Shown here: positions 1 through 11,440 of the stretch, piece after piece
How the letters are laid out: every line of letters starts with the position of its first letter
Numbering within the stretch: position 1 is the stretch's first letter
Assembly (NCBI GenBank): GCA_002633005.1
Contig: NMRA01000186.1
Coordinates: 358,702-422,701, forward strand
Origin: Phoronis australis
Lineage: Eukaryota; Phoronida; Phoronidae
DNA length: 64,000 nucleotides
Direction: 5' to 3'
The notes under the pieces: generated by a model
What the model was told of the DNA's origin: nothing
What the model saw: the letters and a program-made list of their open reading frames with translations, nothing else
The model's database searches: none
Made by a program: the position numbers and the translations under genes

Positions 1-261
1 AATTTCGGATGACAGCTTGTGTTAAGAATCGTCTTATCAGCAGCCATACGATTTGGTTTATGACTCTACTTTACATATTTGGTCAAATACATGCACAACT
101 AAAACAAATTTACGTAATTGGTAAACTATGCAAGTGAGTAACCTGACAACTAGCTGCATGGCGACTAACATCAAAAAAGCTGTGCAGAAGGTGACTTTAT
201 CCGTACAGTCACAAGCCGAGCACTTAAAGCCGGTGCCCCCATATTGAAAATCAATTTCTGT

Positions 262-905
262 CACAATCCCACATACCTTGCGTACAAAGATGGGTTTTAC
301 TGAAAATAACATGGTGCAGCGATGGGGCCACCTAATGGTCCCATAGTAGCCAATCTGTATATGGAAACGTTTGAGCGCAAGGCTATTGAAGAGGCTCCTA
401 CGCAAAATCTTACAGTAGATGTTACGTGGGTGACACCTTTGTACGCATTAAGGAATGTTTTGTTGAAAAATTCAAAAGATCACATTAACAATGCTGATCA
501 TAACATTCATCATAGAGCACCCTATTGATGGTCACTTAACTTTCTTCCGTATACACTTGCATCAACATCAAAGATGACGGTAGTGTCAAGATTACTATCT
601 ACCAAAAATCCACAGAATCTAATCAAAATTTGAATTTCGATTCAAATCATCATCTACAGCACAAACGATATGTTTCCAGAGAAACTCCATCATCGGTTAC
701 GGAGTGGGTACCTACCAAAACCAATTAATAACATTGGGAGCTTACCAGTCCACCCTACGGACAAAACATCTAAATTAAAAAAATGTGGCGTGATCTACGA
801 ATTCAACTGTCCGGAATGCCCGGCATATTATATTGGGGAGACTTCGCGTCTTTGTGTGTATATGGACTATAATTCCATGTTTATAAGAAGACGGATACAT
901 ACCTA
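262..905 (+). pseudogene. Degenerate Penelope-like element (RT end plus GIY-YIG)
   Basis: Translated pieces in several frames match the order of a Penelope-like retroelement. First come a TYLAYKDGFY-like stretch and HGAAMG followed by PIVANLYMETFE (about 271-390), which is the RT region before the catalytic motif. After a frame change comes CYVGDTFVRIKE (about 418-455), where the family has a YVDD box; here the first Asp is Gly. Next are pieces resembling the DGHLTFLDTHIHI block, then KKCGVIYEFNCPECPAYYIG (about 778-840), the Cys-containing linker and start of the GIY-YIG nuclease. At least two stops and several frameshifts separate the pieces, so it is dead. Family assignment rests on motif order recalled from known elements. 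The true 5' and 3' ends were not found. Confidence 0.8.
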
Positions 906-1159
906 GCTGAAGAAGTCTGTTAAATAAGTTGGTTAAAGATATAGTAATTTCGTTGACAATCCTTTGGATCATCCTGCTGGTGATAAATGCTGCGCCATCA
1001 TTCTTAATAGAGTCAATTTCATGGAGATATTTGCATACGCAGGTTTGAGTAGCCAGGGTATCAGAAATTTGATCGAGACATTGCTCATGGAGAAAGGGAA
1101 AGTTATCTACATCAGTTGGTGTAATGTGGCTTTTGTTCGCGAAAAAAATGAGGAATAGC

Positions 1160-3120
1160 TCACACTTGTCAACTCTACTTAGGTTGGAAGGTTACTCTTG
1201 TGGTTCTAACTGGGTAAGAGGATTGTTGTTGACGGTAGCTCATATTGATGATATCCCAGTATTTTGGAGTTCATGCTTACACGTACATTGCTTTTTGTGG
1301 TGATCGGCTTTGGCTTGATTTACTAAAGTCCCTACCAAGAGTGACTGCTTCAAAGTATCTGTTGTAGACTACAGTGTTTTATGATTTTCTGAAGGAGCTG
1401 TAAAGTCAAGTTCTAGTGCAGATTGTCCGCTTAACATCTCCTAAAGAAGAACTCCTGGTTGTATAACACATAGCACATGCACAAAATACAACAGGCCTAA
1501 TGATCGCTGCTAGCCCAGTACATTTAGACAAAATGTCTCGAGTCATCCCATTCACAATAGCAAGACGTCTTGCAAACTGTAGTATGTGGATTCCATGTGT
1601 ATCGTGTAAACTGGAGTGCTTGGGGTGGAGCATGATGAACTAAACTCGCTTGATCGGGACAGCATGAAACGAGTCGACTTACGGTTGCGCACACACCAAG
1701 AGAACTGGCTCGAATTTATTTTTTCACAATACAAGGTGTGAGTTTTCAAACCGAAGTTCATAGATTTTCGGCTTGAGCGCGAGCGCGATCATCTTTGCCA
1801 CAAGGAGGTCTGGAAGTCTCATAAACATAAATATTTTTGTCCACTGGTCAGATATTGCAAAAATTGATAGGCTGTTACACAATTAACGTCGGTCGTTAAC
1901 AGGTATCAACGTATTCGCAGCAGTCCTTTTATGGACTACCAGTTCACCCAGAAGGGCTGTTAAACTTACAAAAATATATATCGCGCTTCATGCTGGCATT
2001 TGCGTAGCCAACACTATAACTTTCCGTTCACACGCACCCTTTTCCGTGTTACTAAAACGCCCGAAAATTTCCGAATACACGCCCATGGCGATATCTACGG
2101 AAACTCCCGGTAACTCAATCTTATTTCTGGTAAATGACATTCGTTTCCATCTTGCCTTTTCCAAAATTACTGTGCTGCGTTGACGGCCGGAATCAAATTA
2201 GGGATCGCTCAATATGTGCCTGAAAACCACGTTCCCACAAATGGTACATCACTGTTTTTGTCCATCGAATGCACTTACACGTTGGAGAAACCTTCATCAA
2301 ATATTCGTTTCTGTGACGGAACGAAGCACGATTTTTTAAAAATGAGCTGCCGCGATCCCACTTTGGCTTCTGAACTGAGCGCTTGAGTCCACCGTGCACT
2401 GCCATACCCTGCGTGTGCGATGCACAAACCCGTGCCATTTCTCAATGATCTTAGGGTCTTTTGGAAACACAAAAACTGAAATATCGTCTGTCCAAGTGTG
2501 ATTACTGCGTCCTCCGCCCGCGCACCTTTTCATAACACTCACGTGAGGCAATATTCAACACTCCGACTCACACGCAACACAATGGCGGAATATCGGAAAA
2601 AGACTTCCACTGATGACATCACACAATTTTAATTTTTTTAACTTTGCGTTTATTTCATATTACAAGTACACAAATTGAAGAAGAAATACTTAAAATATCA
2701 TACCAAAATTGTTGGTAAGCGAATTAAAACACTTATGATCATGATGTGAACGATTTGACATGTCATCACTACTGAGTTTTAGTGGCTTGACAACAGATAA
2801 CTAAAAGTCATTTTCTGAGTCAGGGCAGCGAACTAAGGATCAAGAAATCTCAGTCTACAATTTCAATAAAGATTTAGACATACATTTTATGCCATTCTAT
2901 ATTAAACGATATTGTAGCTTATTGCCAACATGGTACACTAAGCCTTAATTGAAGGCAAAGCTAGTTTTATCTTCAGTTTGAAATCATGCACTTGTGTTAT
3001 GTTTACTAATATACTCAAATTGATTAAACAGTTTGGAAAAGAAAGTTCAAGCAACACAACTCTAACGCTTACAATAACTAAAATAACAATATAATTCATA
3101 TAATTAAAAGTGACGTTGAA
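1160..3120. other. Intergenic, no supported gene
   Basis: There are only short overlapping ORFs on both strands and no recognisable motif, tRNA or repeat. The overlapping ORFs at 2180-2551 on opposite strands look like chance reading frames. Confidence 0.5.
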
Positions 3121-3276
3121 GATGGTGCTGGTGCTGTTGGGACTGTGGCAGTGATGTTACTGGCTGTGATGGTGGTGGTGGTTTTAGAGGCTGTTTTTAG
3201 TAGTGTGGGTGGCAGTGGTGGTGTGGAATGTTAGCGTCTGTGTTGTAGGCGGTGTTACTGGCTATGGTGCGGTGNT

Positions 3277-3361
3277 GTTCGTGGTGGAGCGGTGTTCGTG
3301 GTGGAGCGGTGTTCGTGGTGTAGCGGTGTTCGTGGTGGAGCGGTGTTCGTGGTTTAGCGCT
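3277..3361. repeat. 17-bp minisatellite, five units
   Basis: Five tandem copies of GTTCGTGGTGGAGCGGT are seen. The third and fifth units carry substitutions. It lies inside a TGG/GGTG-rich purine-strand stretch (3120-3400). A single ambiguous base at 3275, just outside the first unit, suggests the assembler had trouble here. Confidence 0.9.
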
Positions 3362-3399
3362 GGTGTTGTAGCATGTAGCATAGGTTTACTGATGACTGC

Positions 3400-3990
3400 T
3401 GTTTAGTGTGTTGGGCACCAAAAATGAAACAAGTGTTCTTCCAATAAAACCCCTTCACATAGGTACTGTTCAATCCCAAGGTTACAGGAGTCCACACTGG
3501 GCTGAACATCATTAAGAGTGACCGCTCTTCAGCGGGAAGGTTTAGTTTTTACCGGTAATTCTGTCTATAAAAATTTAATCATTCAATCTGAAAACTTCAA
3601 CATTGATCGCGAATATGACCTGTTCACCTTACGAGCAAACAAAGCAATGTTTGTACGATTGATACCCTATGCTGTGTCCTCAATGATTTACGTATGGCGA
3701 CTCACCAGAACGTGCGTGTGTACGCATCTTACGTCAGCAACATACTAGTATTAACCGTCTTTAGTTAAATTTGAGTTAATGACCCAAATACATGTCCATC
3801 TCCTTATTTAAGGTTGTTGTAAGCACTACGCATTCTGCTGGTTGAGCCTATAACGCGCATTCTCACCTGAATACTTACAACTCAAGGGTCTAATGCAAAA
3901 TGATCAACTACAATCACTAAGGATAATTTTATGCTTGTAAGACTTGATTAGCATCCAGAATAGCACATCGACAGTTCAACAGCTATACAT
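3400..3990. other. 3' flank of LRR gene, nothing recognised
   Basis: A 76-codon open frame (3518-3748, plus) has no recognisable family or splice context. No repeat was identified. Confidence 0.4.
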
Positions 3991-3998
3991 TCTTACTT

Positions 3999-4004
3999 TT
4001 TATT
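3999..4004 (-). terminator. Candidate polyadenylation signal for LRR-Ig gene
   Basis: TTTATT on the plus strand reads AATAAA on the minus strand, about 120 nt past the stop codon of the LRR-Ig gene. Position and hexamer fit a poly(A) signal. No transcript evidence is available. Confidence 0.4.
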
Positions 4005-4124
4005 TTAGATGAGCTAAATACAAACACTTTAGTGTTATCAGTTACTTTTTGAGTGAAATTTGTATGTCCGTCTTAGAACTGACTGACAATTAATTTATCA
4101 ATCCGTAGGACTATCTTTCACCTC

Positions 4125-6896
4125 TTACGTCGTTATCAACCGCTTGATGTAACCAACAACCAGAACGAGCCCAACGGAGGAAACCACAAAACCAGTTGCG
4201 CAGACGATGAGTGCAATTTCGACTCCTTCCACGTCTTCTGGATTCTTGTGAAACGATTGAGACTTTCCCAATTTGAAAGCGGCATGACCCATCATATTTT
4301 CTGCCTCGCACAAATACTCGTTAACGCGAGACAACTGCATGTCAGGTGCTCTGACAGCGACTTTTCTTGAGCTATATGGATAGGAAGAATGACTGGAAAC
4401 ACTTAAGACTGATTCGGGCAAGTTTCGAATTTGAATTTTGGGCGCTGGGTCTCCAGAAAAGACACACTCGACAGTAGCAACCTCGGCCACCGTCATTATT
4501 GCTAATCTGGTTAAAACTGGTTTCTGGCACGTTAGTTTGAAAGAGGTAAAATTCCGCATGGTTACAGTGGCTGGTGTGGAACAAACCCGATGGGTGTTTC
4601 GTAGTAACATCAGAGATCCATTCTTTAAAAGTTCCTGAAGAGGCTGCAAACGACAATTACAATGGAGAGGGTTTCCCGTAAACAAAAGCTCCATCGGTTT
4701 CGTTGACTTCGTGTCGGCCATTTTCTGGAAACTATCAATAGAAATCGATCGCAGTTTGTTGTAAGATATATCTACTTGCATAGCTTGTGGTAACGCGTTT
4801 TCGGCTATAAATTCAATTTGGTTATGACCAAGTTGAATTGATACAAGTTTCTTCAAGTTGCCGAACAGCTTGGCCTGGATGGTTATTAACCGGTTGTTTG
4901 TAAGTGACAATTCCTTGAGATTCTCAAGGTTGTTAAAGGAACCACGTTCTATTTGTTCAATCATATTGTGTCCCAGGTTAAGGTGACGAAGTGATCGCGA
5001 AGCGTTCTTGAACATTGCTAAATCAACGTAGTGCAATCGATTGCCGTTCAACCTTAATACCTCCAAGCTCGAAAGCCTTTGGAAACCAGCCTCTTCCACG
5101 TGTTCGATCAAATTTGATTCAAAGGAGGCCACTGTCAGAGAGCTAGACGTCAGTATATGTTGATCAAGTATCCTCAGTTTATTATTTTTTAATTCCAGTG
5201 ACGTAAGATTAGGTAGAGCTTCCAGAGTACCAGGCTTTATCAGGTGTATGCTGTTTTTGGACAGATCAATTCTTTTGAGGTTTCCAAGTCCAAAAAACAT
5301 CGTTGCAGAAACGGTTTTTAGCTTATTTGACACCAGACTGAGAGAATACGTCTTAGTTTGATGGGAAAACGCATGACTTTCTATGCGCCGAATCTTCATC
5401 CTGTTCAAGCTGATAATCCGACCTCGAATGTTTTTTAGAAGAGTTCGACCAACAGTCACGTCTCTTCTTCCAAGGTAGTGGATGTGAATAATGGGTGCCG
5501 AAACTAGCTTTTGAAAGGTACTATTGTCGTTTAGTGCGCGTACAGAGATCTCCAGACTTGAGCTCACACGTATGGCCGAGGACAAAACCCCTGGATTTCT
5601 CACCTCTATTCTTAAACACTCCAAACTTCGATTGAAAATTACGTCCCGTGGGATAATAGACAAAGCATTGCCGTGAATAATCAACTCTCTTAAACTTTCT
5701 GGCAAATGGAACATTGTCGTTAAATTGTTCTTAGAAATATCCAGACTTTTGAGATTCTCTGTTTGTTGAAATGTATTGAAGTCCACGTATGATAAACCGC
5801 CATCGCTGACGTCTAATTGGGTTAAGCTCGATAGTCCATTTAGCATGCCACTAGTCAAGTTAGTTAGATTATTTTCACCGAGAGCAATAAAGTTCAAAGA
5901 AGCAAGGTTTTCGAAAATCCCTTCTGGTAACTCATAAATATTGCTCGAGTATAAGAACAGTTGTTCAAGGTGACGAACAGCCTCGAATGTTGATTTGGAC
6001 AACGAGTTCATAAAATTATTAAGCTCTAGACGTAAAACGTTCAAATTGACTACAGAACTCAAGGCAGAGTCATGTATCTTCGTCATGCCATTTGCTGCAA
6101 TACTAAGCCTTTCCAGGACGTCAAGACCCGACAGACTGTCTTGTTCTAATTCGTCTATACGATTGCCATTCAGTATCAGGGTGATTAAAGAGCTGCACTT
6201 CAGGAATGGCGACCGTGGAAGCGATCGTATTTGGTTATTACCCAGACCTAGTGAACGCAGGTTCGGTAAATCATGACAAAAATCAGACTGAATAGAAAAT
6301 AAACTATTATGTGACAGATCAAGCTCGACAAGCTCCTTCGTGTCTTCAAAAGCGCCCTGCTCGATGTGAGACACGTCATTAAAAGATAGCGACAATGTAT
6401 GCAGCTCTCTTAACCCTTTAAAATGCGAACGGCGTAGACTCTTTAACTTGTTTCTTTGAACTTCAAGGAATTTTAGAGACGTCAGTGGAGAAAAGACGTG
6501 ATCTGGAATAAAGCTTATTTTGTTGTTTCTGAGATCCAGAGAGAGTAGAGAAGTAAGACCTTCAAACGATCTTCTTGAGAGGTGGATGATGGCGTTACTG
6601 CTCAAACGAAAAAATTGTAGATTTGTTAACTGCTCGAAGGATCCATCATTGAGAGTGGTCAAGTTGTTCATTGAAATAGTTAGGCTTACCGTATAGTCTC
6701 GCACAGGTGAGAATGCACCTTCTTGAATTTTCTGAATTCCACAGTTGTGCAAAACGATAAATTTTCTACCCCAATAATTTTCCATAACATCTTCGGTCAA
6801 TACGGGAAGAGGTTTCTCGCATCCGGATGAAGAAACAATGCTCATTCGCACGGCCATGCAGCTTAGCAACATAGGCAAACTGTTTAAGTACATCAT
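4125..6896 (-). CDS. LRR and Ig domain single-pass membrane receptor
   Basis: An intronless 923-codon gene. The frame is open upstream to a GTG at 6908, but the first ATGs are the tandem pair at 6896 and 6893, immediately before a hydrophobic stretch (residues about 2-16) that looks like a signal peptide. About 24 leucine-rich repeats follow (residues about 65-735), most fitting LxxLxLxxNxI. An irregular non-LRR island lies near 425-510. Then come an LRRCT cap starting NPLHCNC (about 741-788), one Ig-like domain with Cys near 809 and 862 (second in YLCEAEN), a transmembrane helix (about 891-914) and a basic tail of only about eight residues. There is no TIR or other signalling domain. The architecture resembles LRR-Ig adhesion or innate recognition receptors. 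The ligand is unknown, and it would need a co-receptor to signal. The intact frame and regular repeats argue that it is functional. Confidence 0.9.
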   Translation of the reverse strand: MMYLNSLPMLLSCMAVRMSIVSSSGCEKPLPVLTEDVMENYWGRKFIVLHNCGIQKIQEGAFSPVRDYTVSLTISMNNLTTLNDGSFEQLTNLQFFRLSSNAIIHLSRRSFEGLTSLLSLDLRNNKISFIPDHVFSPLTSLKFLEVQRNKLKSLRRSHFKGLRELHTLSLSFNDVSHIEQGAFEDTKELVELDLSHNSLFSIQSDFCHDLPNLRSLGLGNNQIRSLPRSPFLKCSSLITLILNGNRIDELEQDSLSGLDVLERLSIAANGMTKIHDSALSSVVNLNVLRLELNNFMNSLSKSTFEAVRHLEQLFLYSSNIYELPEGIFENLASLNFIALGENNLTNLTSGMLNGLSSLTQLDVSDGGLSYVDFNTFQQTENLKSLDISKNNLTTMFHLPESLRELIIHGNALSIIPRDVIFNRSLECLRIEVRNPGVLSSAIRVSSSLEISVRALNDNSTFQKLVSAPIIHIHYLGRRDVTVGRTLLKNIRGRIISLNRMKIRRIESHAFSHQTKTYSLSLVSNKLKTVSATMFFGLGNLKRIDLSKNSIHLIKPGTLEALPNLTSLELKNNKLRILDQHILTSSSLTVASFESNLIEHVEEAGFQRLSSLEVLRLNGNRLHYVDLAMFKNASRSLRHLNLGHNMIEQIERGSFNNLENLKELSLTNNRLITIQAKLFGNLKKLVSIQLGHNQIEFIAENALPQAMQVDISYNKLRSISIDSFQKMADTKSTKPMELLFTGNPLHCNCRLQPLQELLKNGSLMLLRNTHRVCSTPATVTMRNFTSFKLTCQKPVLTRLAIMTVAEVATVECVFSGDPAPKIQIRNLPESVLSVSSHSSYPYSSRKVAVRAPDMQLSRVNEYLCEAENMMGHAAFKLGKSQSFHKNPEDVEGVEIALIVCATGFVVSSVGLVLVVGYIKRLITT

Positions 6897-6969
6897 GAAA
6901 TGTCGCACAATGTTAGCATTCCATGCGATGCTACTGTGAGCGATTACCTGCGGTTGATATGTGTTACGG

Positions 6970-6976
6970 TATATAT
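6970..6976 (-). promoter_or_regulatory. Candidate TATA box of LRR-Ig gene
   Basis: The minus strand reads GATATATACCG about 75 nt upstream of the ATG at 6896. The spacing would allow a TSS near 6945 and a short 5' UTR. AT-rich words are common here, so this is weak. Confidence 0.3.
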
Positions 6977-7408
6977 CTTTACTTACAGAGGGGAAGGAAA
7001 CAATACAGCGACTCGTGAGCAGCTGTCATTGGATCACGACGTCAGCTGACACTCCGAGTGGAAACAAGCTTTTTATAGGCAAACGATATACAATTGCCCG
7101 ATACTCACTGTGGGACGAAGAGCACATATGCATAAATACACGAAAACAAAATGTACACATTTAATCCTGGGTCTTCTATCGGAACTTATCTTTGTCTACT
7201 CGAAGGAAAGAAACAAATAATGTTCTTACATGAACTGGAATGCTTTACGACACGACTGGTTAATAGCACCGAGTACATAATTTTTTATATTAGATTGGCG
7301 AATCACAAAGTTGTGCAAAGTAGAACTCCATACGCCTTACAGTTTATAGTCTGCAAACACTAATACCAACGACCAAACAGTGCCGGAATTCCATAAGGTG
7401 ACAAGGTT

Positions 7409-7651
7409 ATGACTGACAAATCCGAAACGCTTCAATATGACACCCAAAGCAACAGCAACATGTATTCATGTACGTACTCATTGTTTGAAGGACATGCAGA
7501 CAATTTCAACGGGCCGATCTTTGGCTGCGGATTCGATATCCACGTTCATTCCAACGTAGACGAACCTCAACTCAAGAAACCACGCGCTGAAACTGAAAAC
7601 GTGTGCTGTCTTAAGGTCAATCCAGTGCTCAAGCGCGGGAAGCCCTGCTGA
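7409..7651 (+). CDS. Short ORF of unknown function, doubtful
   Basis: An 80-codon ATG-to-stop frame, head-to-head with the LRR-Ig gene. Composition is protein-like: an acidic, Ser/Thr-rich first half and a KKPRAE basic patch near residue 57. No domain is recognised and no splice site was found that would extend it. It ends 17 bp before the TIR element at 7668, so it could be an exon truncated by that insertion. It may also be a chance ORF. Confidence 0.22.
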   Translation: MTDKSETLQYDTQSNSNMYSCTYSLFEGHADNFNGPIFGCGFDIHVHSNVDEPQLKKPRAETENVCCLKVNPVLKRGKPC

Positions 7652-7667
7652 CTGTGTTACTTATAAA

Positions 7668-7895
7668 CATGCGGGCACCCAGGAGGGGATCGTCCGAGCT
7701 GCCCGCCATTTGGCGAAATGGGCAAAAAGGTCCGCCTCAGAGAGACAAAAAGTCCGAGAAAATGAGGCAAAAGTCCACTAAATATGCGCAAAAACGTGCG
7801 AAAGTACCGAGGTGCTCCCGTTTTTTTTAGTCCGTCAAAGGGTCCACAAAGTCAGGAATTCGAGCCCCCCATATTGAAGGCTGGGTGCGCGCATG
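7668..7895. mobile_element. 228-bp TIR element (family D, copy 1)
   Basis: The left end CATGCGGGCACCCAGG and the reverse complement of the right end, CATGCGCGCACCCAGCC, form imperfect terminal inverted repeats. The flanks are ATAAA on both sides, a candidate 5-bp target duplication. Internal words such as AAAAAGGTCCGCCTCAGA and AAAGTCCACTA recur at 57639-57867 and, weakly, at 55721-55961. It has no coding capacity, so it is a non-autonomous (MITE-like) element. The superfamily is not assigned. Confidence 0.65.
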
Positions 7896-9085
7896 ATAAA
7901 TGTTATAAACATAGACATCTTAATACTATGATGTCTATAGTTACAAACCTGCCAGTCGTGTAGGATTCTACATCAGTGACTCAACTGGCGAACCATACAT
8001 CTTATTACTATAGACCGGGCGCACGCGCTACTGCAGCTGACAACTAGTCACGTGACACGGCTAATTGCCGTGTAAACGAACGAGGTAAATATTGTCTTTT
8101 TCAAAGCGCGATATGTAACAAATAAAGAAGCCGAAGAGTGTGATTTTTTCCAGAAACATACGAGAACGTGATGTAACACTTACATGCGTTTTTTAAGAGT
8201 TAATCAGTCGATATAGAAAATATCAAACTATTAGAAGATTGCAACCAGTGCCAGATTTTTGAGTGACCTGAGCGGCTGCACGTCTGTCAATCCTCTGCGA
8301 GCGTTTTATTACTTGTTCTTTTTTTCAAGAGAAACCACTCGGATCACGCAAATTTATCATTTAATCTGTGTGACTCGATGCAAATACATTATGTCCAGGA
8401 GACGTGCCGCTCACTAGGGACGCTTCGTGGTGCCCCAATAAGCCTTTTCACTGAGTGTTGAACAATGACCCCGGGTAACTTTGTTCAATTAAAATATGAC
8501 CCGGGCCGCTTTTAATGGGGTCTAAATATATTTAATGTGTACTACTGTGAAAAATGACCTCATTGGGGCCATATTAATGAATGAAAGTTCATTAGGGAGT
8601 TCTCCCGTTCAGTACAGCGGCTGTGAGCTTGTGATAACACTGACCTAACTCCTTTGTTAACTGCCGAGAATAGTCTTTTGTCTGGTAAGACAACAAGCAG
8701 ATAAATTATCTACCAGGCTTTTATCCGATCACATGACTTTGTGAACACAGAGAAACCCAGTACGTTGGTACGTTCGGACAAAATAGATTGTCTTAACTTC
8801 GATTGCAGTTGGGCAATTTTGTTGATTCCAAAACTATAAGCTTGATCAGTATGTGATGGGCAATTCAGAAATGTCACTGGTTTATGTTCAAACATTTTTA
8901 ATTTAATTGTTTTTAACAGCACAGTCCAGTGAGGATATAAGATACGATTTTATCGGGGATTAGAGCAATTATCGAACAAAAGAGAGCTTACCCTCCAACC
9001 CTAATTGCCAGAATGGACTTAATCAGTCGTCAGTGAAAGATATTGGCTACAGCGGTCATTCGTCTAACTTGTTTGGATATACAAC
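7896..9085. other. Intergenic, no supported feature
   Basis: A 70-codon minus ORF (8710-8922) shows no recognisable family. Nothing else was identified. Confidence 0.4.
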
Positions 9086-9089
9086 TTAA

Positions 9090-10617
9090 CAAGTTTTTTT
9101 GTTTTTTTTAACATTTTATTTCTAAATACACTAATATTTACAAACAATAAGATCTTTGGAAATGAAACACAGGCACACACACACACACGCACACACACAT
9201 ATCTAAATAATAGAAATTCTCGACTGGTCTAAAATATATAGGCATTGATGGTTTCCCAAAAGGCAGTTTTAAGGGGTTGTGTATTCCTTACTTTGCAATA
9301 ATTATAAAAGAAACATTGAAATTGTGAATATCTACATGTAGGAATAATCTGGTTTTTAGAACATTTATGGATGAAATACTGGCAAATAGTTAATATGGTA
9401 TTGTTATCTTTAAAATTACATCCAAAATACGCTGTCAAAATAACATTTTTATCTAATATTAAATCGTGTTGTGCAGTTACGTAAATTAAAAGTTTCTGAA
9501 TTTCACACCACAAAGTTTTCACAGAACCACATTCCACAAACACATGGTTAAAAGTCTCAACAGTTCCAAAAGATGCACACTTGTCATCACTTACTAAGTT
9601 CATCTTTTTCAAAATAAGTTTTGTAAACACTTTTCTATGAATATACATGTAGAAGTACTTAAAAGTTTTAACATAAGGAGGTGACAAGAGTTTGTGTGGA
9701 AGAGCATAAATTTGTTTAATTCGTTGTCTAGAGTAAATGTCAGTTAAGCTGTACTCTATATCAGGAGGCAAACAATTTTGGAAAGCAAAATATTTCTAGA
9801 AAACACATTAGTAATTTGGCTTGACTGGGGATGTATGCATTTTAAAATCGAAGGATCAGCTTTCAACTTAATCGCACGTCTCAAAGCAGCATAATGAATC
9901 CAATTTGAAAACTTATATATATTTTTCAAAACCTCCCATGTCAGAAATTTATTTTCAAAATTCAAAAGATCCTTCACAAAAGTAATACTAGCCTCGAAGA
10001 AACTATTAAAGAATACAGTCCTTCTATTAATCAATATGTTTTTGTTATTCCACACTACCTGGTTTACAATTGTTATGTCCTTATGTAAATGAGCACTAAT
10101 TTCTTCCCAAGCAATCAATACGTCAAGATAGAAGGTATTTATATTTGCAAGAGACAGCAATTTACAATCATAAATTGATTTAAAGATCAAAATACCTCCA
10201 TATGTTTTAAAAACATACCCTGGAAACACTTTGAAAACTTCATTGTTTCCATCTAAGCAACGCGTAAGCCACTTAACTAATAATGACTTGTACATAATAT
10301 TTATATAAGGAACTGACAAACCACATATTTTAATTCTAGGTGGTTTATTTTGCCAAACAAAATTTTTAATCATTGGTAGTATTTCTCTTAGCTCTACGTT
10401 CGTTGTCAATTCCTAAATTGCTCATCACATAAATTATTTTAGACAGCGCAAATGTTTTGATTACATTGATCCTTCCTAACAATGAAATATTGCGACTTTT
10501 CCAGATGTCAAGAGACTTTTCAAAGGACTTAATTTTGAGTTCAAGATTTAAAAAATGCCTCATGGCGGGAAGTTTGGTTTTCTGACTTGTGCGGACTCTC
10601 CCATCTAACAATAACAA
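9090..10617 (-). pseudogene. LINE-A, 3' part of ORF2 (post-RT and C-terminal domain)
   Basis: This is the minus-strand continuation of the L1/Tx1-like LINE whose 5' part lies at 15165-18300. The piece at 10366-10617 carries WKSRNISLLGRINVIKT followed by ALSKIIY, the conserved block just after the RT catalytic core. 9756-10409 and 9229-9771 cover the rest, ending with a degenerate Cys/His motif (CASFGTVETFNHVFVEC) where relatives have CxxC-HxxxxC. Frames change at about 10380 and 9765. A minus-strand AATAAA (plus 9115-9120) and an A-rich tail (plus 9093-9109) mark the 3' end. The LINE-B insertion separates it from its own RT. Confidence 0.8.
9174..9199. repeat. (CA)n microsatellite
   Basis: About 13 CA units with one G interruption, lying in the 3' UTR of LINE-A. 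Confidence 0.9.
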
Positions 10618-10661
10618 AATTTATATAGTTTGAAGACAGAACCGACAGTAAACCATCTCAT

Positions 10662-11440
10662 ATGATTAGAAATAACGACCAGACCCTGACGAGTGGCAGA
10701 AAAAGAACACCAAGCCGAAACCCTAGGGAACTCCGAGCCTCGACAATGGACGCCATATTGACAGGGAACGTACAGAATTTCACCAAGAAGACTCGGTCAC
10801 TGAAAGATGAACTAAAAGAGGCACTCATTGACTCAGATATCCAGTCACTGTTTACAAACATGATAAAGCCCTTAATTGACGCTGGTTTGTCTGAAATGTA
10901 TAAAGCACTAGAGCTTCTATACGATCAAAAATGGGTGATAAGTATAAAAAATAACTTGAAAATCAACTCGACAAGCTGAAGCAAGAAAGTGGCTCTCAAA
11001 TACACAGGTTGGAATCTGATTTGGATGAGCTTGAGCAGTACAGCCGCCGAAACTGTGTTGTAATAACAGAATCTGACAAGGAGTGCACAGACGACATTGC
11101 TATTGGTCTAGCAAAAAGAATTGGTGCTACCGTTGAGAAGTCTGATATATGTCGCAGTCACCGCCTAGGTAAAAAAAATCCAAGGTAATGCCAAGACGAG
11201 GTCAATTATAGTTAAATTTACGAATTCCAATGCAAGAGCCGACTTCATGAGAAATAAAAAGAAATCGGAAGCTGAAGCTGGCAAGATCTACGTTAACGAA
11301 TTCAAAATCTGACCAAAAACGAACACAGTTGTACAAGGCTTGTAGAGACCTGGGCGCCTGGATTTAGAGTTGCTGGACATATGGTGGAAGAATTTATTAC
11401 AAGAACTGGGCCAATGAAATTAAACCGGTGAGCAGCATGG
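10662..11440 (+). pseudogene. LINE-B ORF1 remnant (RNA-binding chaperone)
   Basis: The frame opens with a basic N-terminus, then helical segments (10662-10979). A frame change leads into LESDLDELEQYSRRNC near 11010-11055, the hallmark junction between coiled coil and RRM-like domain in LINE ORF1 proteins. Further pieces (CRSHRLGKK, RSIIVKFTN, ARADFMRNKK) match the RRM and C-terminal region. Several frameshifts make it non-functional. In live elements this protein coats the LINE RNA. Confidence 0.75.

Noticed and set aside
5995-6276. 93-codon plus ORF inside the LRR gene
   Set aside because: Frame shadow of the intact minus-strand LRR coding sequence.
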